Source: Deltaproteobacteria bacterium
GTDB lineage: Bacteria > Desulfobacterota > Desulfobulbia > Desulfobulbales > UBA5123
Direction of reading: 5' to 3'
Assembly: GCA_021788685.1 (NCBI GenBank)
Contig: JAJYKH010000113.1
Location: forward strand, 1-5,021
Length of the DNA stretch: 5,021 nt
How positions within the stretch are numbered: the first letter of the stretch is position 1; every line of letters starts with the position of its first letter. Below, in pieces: positions 1 through 5,021 of the stretch. Made by a program: the position numbers and the translations under genes. The notes under the pieces were generated by a model that saw only the letters and a program-made list of their open reading frames with translations, did not search any database and was not told where the DNA came from.

Positions 1-264
1 GCGTTCGTGCAGAAGAACATGGTCGCCGGGCTCAGCCGCACCTTCCCGGACGTCCAGGACCTGGGGGTGAGGCGGGCACCGTTCGTGGTGCTCATCGGCG
101 CCCAGATGCCGGCGGTGCTCACGGAGATCGCCTTCGTGAGCAATCCGGAGGAGGCGCGCCGGCTGTGCGATCCCCGCTACCAGCAGGAGGTGGCGGCCCA
201 GATCGTGGCCGGCGTTTCCCAGTACGTCACCGATCTCAACCTGGCCAGCCTGAAGCTGAATTGA
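1..264 (+). CDS. N-acetylmuramoyl-L-alanine amidase (Amidase_3), C-terminal part
   Basis: Only the last 87 residues and the TGA stop are present; the gene enters from the left edge already in frame, so the GTG at base 7 is an internal Val and not a start. The fragment has the hallmark end of the zinc-dependent Amidase_3 (AmiA/B/C) fold: a GVRRAPFVVLIGAQMPAVL stretch (fragment residues 22-40), followed at once by TEIAFVSNPEE. The Glu of TEIAF (fragment residue 42) aligns with the catalytic glutamate of the family. A typical DPRYQQEVAAQIVAGV C-terminal helix follows, then a short tail. By family knowledge, these enzymes cut the bond between N-acetylmuramic acid and L-alanine in peptidoglycan, act in the periplasm and help daughter cells separate. 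The signal peptide, any AMIN domain and the zinc-binding His and Glu residues lie outside the window. The gene converges on the minus-strand signalling operon and shows no functional link to it. The family call is firm; the exact paralogue is not known. Confidence 0.93.
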   Translation, partial: AFVQKNMVAGLSRTFPDVQDLGVRRAPFVVLIGAQMPAVLTEIAFVSNPEEARRLCDPRYQQEVAAQIVAGVSQYVTDLNLASLKLN

Positions 265-268
265 AACC

Positions 269-286
269 GATCAGCTGTAACTGATC
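269..286. repeat. Small inverted repeat just after the amidase stop
   Basis: GATCAG (269-274) and CTGATC (281-286) form a perfect 6-bp stem around the 6-base loop CTGTAA, five bases past the amidase stop. No T-run follows on the plus strand, so it is at best a weak terminator. The position, at the end of one of two converging genes, is what suggests a 3'-end role. Confidence 0.45.
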
Positions 287-305
287 ACGGGGAAGGTACA
301 GAGGC

Positions 306-359
306 GGGGCCAACAATAGCGGAATTTGTAAGCGGTTGCAGGGTGCCGAGTTAGGCCCC
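306..359. repeat. Imperfect inverted repeat in the convergent intergenic region
   Basis: GGGGCCAAC (306-314) pairs with GTTAGGCCCC (350-359) as nine base pairs with one bulged A (353), around a 35-base loop. It lies midway between the two converging stop codons. It could fold in transcripts from either side, but neither strand has a U-tract after it, so I call it an inverted repeat and not a terminator. Confidence 0.4.
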
Positions 360-383
360 CTTGCCCGAAGGACTTAGAGTCTG

Positions 384-396
384 TGATCGCTTACGA

Positions 397-399
<3 letters not shown>
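384..399. repeat. Inverted repeat overlapping the cyclase stop codon
   Basis: TGATCG (384-389) and CGATCA (394-399) form a perfect 6-bp stem with the 4-base loop CTTA. On the minus strand the first bases of the stem are the TGA stop of the diguanylate cyclase (399-397). A hairpin here might protect the mRNA 3' end or help termination, but no T-run follows on the minus strand. Bases 383-394 also nearly match, in inverted orientation, bases 277-288 after the amidase stop (10 of 12). Confidence 0.45.
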
Positions 400-2076
<1,677 letters not shown>

Positions 2077-2081
2077 GCGGG

Positions 2082-2087
2082 CTCCTC
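2082..2087 (-). promoter_or_regulatory. Ribosome binding site of the diguanylate cyclase
   Basis: GAGGAG on the minus strand lies five bases before the ATG at 2076. It decides the start: the longer in-frame option at 2103 has only C-rich sequence in front of it. Confidence 0.8.
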
Positions 2088-2152
2088 GGAAACAAAGGGT
2101 CATGGCGGGGCTTAGGCCGGGGAAAACGGGGCTGTGGCAGGCGGAGACGATC

Positions 2153-2560
2153 TCACCGGGTGTTCCGTTGTTTCAGGGCGTGCTTCTCGAGGACCTTCTC
2201 CACCGACAGGACGATGGTGTCCTGGATGTTTTCGTCCTTCTCCAGGTAGTCGTTGGCCCCGCTTCTCACGGCGGCGATGGCGTCCGAGATCTCGCTGTTG
2301 CCGGTGAGGATGATGATCGGCACCTCGCTCCCGGCCTCCCGGACCTTGCCGATCAGCTCCATCCCGCTCATCTCCGGCATGTTCAGGTCCGAGACGATGA
2401 GGCCGATCCCGCCGGGGTCGGCGCCGAAAGCGGCCAACGCCTCCTTCCCGTCACCGGCCGTGAGGGAATCGTAGCCCTCCCCTTCGAGAATGGAAGCCAG
2501 CACTTCCCGGATGAAGGAGTCATCGTCCACCACCAGCACCTTCGCCTTTCGCTCAGCCAT
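2153..2560 (-). CDS. Single-domain response regulator (CheY-like REC)
   Basis: This 135-residue protein is one receiver domain with no output domain. It takes phosphate from a kinase, probably the hybrid CheA encoded directly upstream, and either signals by binding a partner or serves as a phosphate sink. Visible residues are the acidic cluster D12-D14 after strand one, phospho-acceptor Asp58 in VSDLNMPEMSG, switch Thr86 in IIILTGNS and invariant Lys108. The usual Lys-Pro after strand five is Lys-Asp here (YLEKDE). The C-terminal helix ends in a basic tail, EKHALKQRNTR, like the REC domains at the N-terminus of larger regulators, but the TGA and a 76-base gap before the cyclase rule out continuation in that direction. 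The ATG at 2560 follows the CheA stop by 13 bases, with GGGGA six bases upstream, so translation is probably coupled or at least co-transcribed. REC identity is firm. A true CheY role (motor binding) is unproven, so I give no symbol. Confidence 0.95.
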   Translation of the reverse strand: MAERKAKVLVVDDDSFIREVLASILEGEGYDSLTAGDGKEALAAFGADPGGIGLIVSDLNMPEMSGMELIGKVREAGSEVPIIILTGNSEISDAIAAVRSGANDYLEKDENIQDTIVLSVEKVLEKHALKQRNTR

Positions 2561-2573
2561 GATGTTTCCCCGT

Positions 2574-4841
2574 TCATCCCACCAAGTTCTGCACGGTTTC
2601 GAGCAGGTTGGTCTGGTCGAAGGAGCCTTTGACGATGTAGGCGTTCGCCCCCACCTGGATCCCCCGGCGCTTATCCTCTTCCTTTTCCCGGGAGGTCACG
2701 ATGATGATGGGCGTCTCCCGGTACCCTTCCTCCCGGCGGAGCCGCTCGGTGAGCGAGAAGCCATCCAGGCGCGGCATCTCAACATCGGTGACGACGAGGT
2801 CGTACCTGGCTTCGCGCGTTCTCTCGAGCGCCTCCTGACCGTCGCCGGCCAGCTCGACCACGTAGCCGTAAGCCTCCAGGATGCTTTTTTCGATCTCTCG
2901 GGTGTTGACCGAGTCGTCCACTACCAGAATGCGGGCCGCGGCGGCCCGGCCCCTCTCCGGCATGGTCTCCTTCATGTCGCCGGCCACCCGCATCAGCTCC
3001 GGAACGTGGAGGATGTTGATCACCTCGTTCCGGCCCGAGATGGTGACCCCGGACACCAGGCTGACGTTCTTCATGTGGGCAGGCAGCGACTTGATGACCA
3101 TGTCCTCCTCGTCGAGGAGCGCCTCCACGATGAGACCGAGCTTTTCGCCCCCCACCCGGACGATGAGGAGGAGCAGGTCCTGCCGCCGGCCCCCCCTGGA
3201 TGGGAGCCCGAGGAGAGTATCCAGGTCGGCCACCGGGATGAGCTCCTCCCGCAGCCGGATCGCCTTCTTGGCGAGCACGTCGATGATCTCCTTCGTCCGG
3301 ACCCGCAGGACCTCGGTCACGTAATGGGTGGTCACCGCGAAGGTGGTCCCTCCCGTCTGGATGAGCAGCACCCGCATCACCGCGAGCGTCATGGGGAGCC
3401 GGATGAAGAAGGAGGTCCCCTTCCCCGGCCTGGTCTCGATCTTGATGGATCCCTTCAGCTCCTCGACGATGTTCCGGCGGACCACGTCCATCCCCACTCC
3501 CCGGCCCGAAAGGTCGGTGATGATGGGACTGGTGCTGAACCCGGGCTGGAAGATGAGGTCGAGCAGCTCCGGCTCGGTCATGGCGGCCAGCTCCCCCTCG
3601 GTGTGCATCTTTTTCTGGAGGGCTTTTTCCTTGAGCTTGTCCAGGCGGATACCGCCGCCGTCGTCGCTCAGCTCGATGAGGACGCTCCCTGCGTCGTAGC
3701 AAGCCGCGAGCCGGATGGTCCCCCGTTCCGGCTTGCCCGCCTCCCGCCGGACCGCCGGGGCCTCCATCCCGTGATCGACGGCGTTCCGGAGCATGTGCAC
3801 CAGGGGATCGCCGATCTTCTCGATCATCTTCTTGTCGAGCCCGATCTCCCCGCCCTCCACGGCGAGCGCCACCTCCTTGCCGAGGGCCCGGGCTTCGTCC
3901 CGCACCATCCGGGGGAAGGTGTCGAAAACGGTGGCGAGCGGCACCATCCGCAGCATGAGCGCCTTTTCCTGCAGCTCCGCGGTCAGGAGCTCCTGCAGGT
4001 TGGCGTCATCGCGCATGCTCGCGGCCAGCTGCTTAAGTCCGGCCTGAAGCTCGCCGGCAGCGCTGGCCAGCTCCGCCCCCCGTCCCTCGGGGCCGCCCCC
4101 GCCCGCTTGGAGGCCGGCGGCCAGATCCCGGCCCTTCCGCGCGGTCCGCTCCACCTCCCGGATGTCGGCCAGACGGCGTTTCAGGCGGTTCTGGTGGGAA
4201 ACGATCTCGCCCATGAGCCGAATCAGCTCGTCGAGCCGGTCGGCGCTCACCCGAATGCTCTCGACGCGAGCCTTTTTCTCCGGGCGCTCGGTCTTGAGCG
4301 GGGGCGGTGCCGCCGGTCCGGCAGGTGCCGACGGGGCCGCCTTGGGGGGAGGTGCGGTCTGGGACCCGGCTGGCGCAGAGGCCGCCTCCGGGACAGCGGC
4401 CGGCGCTGGCCCCGGGGGTGCCTCTTGAGAGGGTGCCGGGGCGCCGGCGGGGAGCACCCCCGCGGCGGCCCGGGCCAGCTCCTCGCAGAGGGGGCCCGTC
4501 TCCCCCGCCGGGTCGGCGCCGGCCGCCACCTTCTCCACCATGGCGGCGATGCAGTCCACGCCCTTGAAGAGGAGGTCCGCCAGCTCCTTGGAAAAGCCGA
4601 TCTTCTGCTCCCGAAGCGCCCCCAGGGCGTCTTCCAGCTTGTGGGCCACCTCGGCGATGGGGGTGAGCTTCATCATCCGCGCCGAGCCCTTGATGGTATG
4701 GGCGGACCGGAAAATGGCGTTGATCGTCTCCGCGTCGTCCGGCTGCTGGTCCAGGCGGACGAGCCCCTCGTTGAGCCGGTTCACGTGGTCCCGCGCCTCT
4801 TCCACGAACCGCGCCAGGAATTTCGCCAAATCCAGTGCCAT
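2574..4841 (-). CDS. cheA: Hybrid chemotaxis-type histidine kinase CheA-REC
   Basis: A 755-residue cytoplasmic kinase that would work in a chemoreceptor-CheW array. Domains in order: Hpt/P1 (about 1-125) with phospho-His48 in AHTIKGSARM; an Ala/Pro-rich linker (about 130-192) in place of a recognisable P2 CheY-binding domain; a long P3 dimerisation region (about 193-300, starting IRVSADRLDELIRLMGEIV) with a Gly-rich insert near 243-255; the HATPase/P4 domain (about 300-484) with N-box HMLRNAVDHG (349-358), G1 box DDGGG (393-397), F-box FQPGF and G2 box GRGVGMD; a CheW-like P5 domain (about 485-620); and a C-terminal REC (about 636-754) with D642/D643, phospho-Asp686, Thr716 and Lys738 in IVKGSFDQ. 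All ATP-binding boxes look intact. The order matches WspE and FrzE, which pair CheA with a fused receiver. The ATG at 4841 is preceded by AGAGGAG at a 7-base spacing. With a REC gene and a diguanylate cyclase downstream, a c-di-GMP output is more likely than flagellar steering, but this is inferred from gene order. Confidence 0.96.
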   Translation of the reverse strand: MALDLAKFLARFVEEARDHVNRLNEGLVRLDQQPDDAETINAIFRSAHTIKGSARMMKLTPIAEVAHKLEDALGALREQKIGFSKELADLLFKGVDCIAAMVEKVAAGADPAGETGPLCEELARAAAGVLPAGAPAPSQEAPPGPAPAAVPEAASAPAGSQTAPPPKAAPSAPAGPAAPPPLKTERPEKKARVESIRVSADRLDELIRLMGEIVSHQNRLKRRLADIREVERTARKGRDLAAGLQAGGGGPEGRGAELASAAGELQAGLKQLAASMRDDANLQELLTAELQEKALMLRMVPLATVFDTFPRMVRDEARALGKEVALAVEGGEIGLDKKMIEKIGDPLVHMLRNAVDHGMEAPAVRREAGKPERGTIRLAACYDAGSVLIELSDDGGGIRLDKLKEKALQKKMHTEGELAAMTEPELLDLIFQPGFSTSPIITDLSGRGVGMDVVRRNIVEELKGSIKIETRPGKGTSFFIRLPMTLAVMRVLLIQTGGTTFAVTTHYVTEVLRVRTKEIIDVLAKKAIRLREELIPVADLDTLLGLPSRGGRRQDLLLLIVRVGGEKLGLIVEALLDEEDMVIKSLPAHMKNVSLVSGVTISGRNEVINILHVPELMRVAGDMKETMPERGRAAAARILVVDDSVNTREIEKSILEAYGYVVELAGDGQEALERTREARYDLVVTDVEMPRLDGFSLTERLRREEGYRETPIIIVTSREKEEDKRRGIQVGANAYIVKGSFDQTNLLETVQNLVG

Positions 4842-4848
4842 GGCCCTG

Positions 4849-4855
4849 CTCCTCT
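4849..4855 (-). promoter_or_regulatory. Ribosome binding site of cheA, overlapping the upstream stop
   Basis: AGAGGAG on the minus strand starts inside the TAG stop (4856-4854) of the preceding gene and ends seven bases before the cheA ATG. The overlap of stop codon and ribosome site points to one transcript and possibly translational coupling. Confidence 0.8.
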
Positions 4856-5021
4856 ATTCCTGGCCGTGCTTGAGCTTCGCAAGGTGATGCCGGCAAAGGT
4901 GCGTGATCTGCTCGGCCGGAAAGGCAAGGGGGAGGAACGTCAGCTCCTGGACCCCCGGACCTTCTTTCTGCAGCAGCTTGATCGCGATGTCGTACTCCCG
5001 GGCGGCTTGCTGCCACTCCTG
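4854..5021 (-). CDS. Unidentified protein, C-terminal part
   Basis: An open frame runs in from the right edge for 55 codons and ends in TAG at 4856-4854. I do not recognise the protein. What is visible is a helical stretch, EWQQAAREYDIAIKLLQKE, whose Trp/Ala/Tyr spacing is like one helix of a TPR-type repeat. A more hydrophobic segment follows (ELTFLPLAFPAEQI), then a basic, His-rich tail (HLCRHHLAKLKHGQE). No transmembrane segment or catalytic motif is evident. I believe it is a real gene because the stop is 12 bases from the cheA start, it shares the ribosome-site overlap, and its codon use looks like that of its neighbours. In chemosensory operons this position is often held by CheW, CheR, CheB, a receptor or an accessory protein. 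The tail does not look like the end of CheW or a receptor. A CheR with TPR repeats is conceivable but not shown. Confidence 0.7.
   Translation of the reverse strand, partial: QEWQQAAREYDIAIKLLQKEGPGVQELTFLPLAFPAEQITHLCRHHLAKLKHGQE

Noticed and set aside
305..359. An integron attC-like site: GTTAGGC fits the R' box and GGCCAAC nearly fits the R'' box
   Set aside because: The R'' box breaks the RYYYAAC pattern at its second base, the inner part lacks paired L boxes, and there is no integrase or cassette context. A chance match within a small inverted repeat is more likely.
2077..2103. An alternative upstream start (ATG at 2103) for the cyclase, adding nine residues
   Set aside because: No ribosome binding site precedes it, while GAGGAG is well placed for the ATG at 2076.
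2077..2152. A possible terminator or internal promoter in the 76-base gap before the cyclase
   Set aside because: The C-rich and G-rich tracts are direct and not inverted repeats, GAGATCGTCTC gives only a 4-bp stem, and no convincing -35/-10 or -24/-12 pair is visible.
4033..5016. A 327-codon minus-strand frame overlapping the cheA 5' half and the upstream gene
   Set aside because: It is an out-of-phase shadow of cheA. Its translation is rich in Arg, Gly and Pro, typical of a shifted frame in GC-rich DNA, and it overlaps the Hpt and P3 coding region.

Overview
This GC-rich window carries four genes, or parts of genes, that read on the minus strand as one apparent operon. They converge on the 3' end of a plus-strand gene. 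The high GC content, the AmiC-type amidase end and the hybrid CheA next to multi-receiver c-di-GMP regulators suggest a Gram-negative proteobacterium. A Desulfuromonas/Geobacter-like (former deltaproteobacterial) source is my best guess, but it is an inference and no marker gene here proves it.

Layout from left to right. Bases 1-264 (+) are the last 87 codons of an N-acetylmuramoyl-L-alanine amidase of the zinc-dependent Amidase_3 family. Bases 265-396 are a short convergent intergenic region with several small inverted repeats and no clear intrinsic terminator. Bases 397-2076 (-) encode a 559-residue diguanylate cyclase with the order Hpt-REC-REC-GGDEF. Bases 2153-2560 (-) encode a 135-residue single-domain response regulator. 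Bases 2574-4841 (-) encode a 755-residue hybrid CheA kinase (Hpt, dimerisation, ATPase, CheW-like and REC). Bases 4854-5021 (-) are the last 55 codons of an upstream gene that I do not recognise.

Transcription on the minus strand runs unknown gene, hybrid CheA, REC protein, diguanylate cyclase. The gaps are 12, 13 and 76 bases, so co-transcription is likely, with the promoter to the right of the window. The set resembles chemosensory arrays whose output is c-di-GMP, such as the Wsp system (WspE hybrid CheA and WspR REC-GGDEF), and hybrid kinases such as FrzE. CheA would autophosphorylate on its Hpt histidine and pass phosphate to receiver domains, ending in control of c-di-GMP synthesis. This set differs from plain Wsp in having an extra free-standing receiver and an output enzyme with its own Hpt domain and two receivers. 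The three proteins together hold six potential phosphorylation sites: two His and four Asp. No MCP, CheW, CheR or CheB is in the window; if present they would lie upstream, beyond the right edge.

The main DNA-level oddity is a long nested inverted repeat (1740-1824) inside the cyclase gene, in the linker between its Hpt and first receiver domain.
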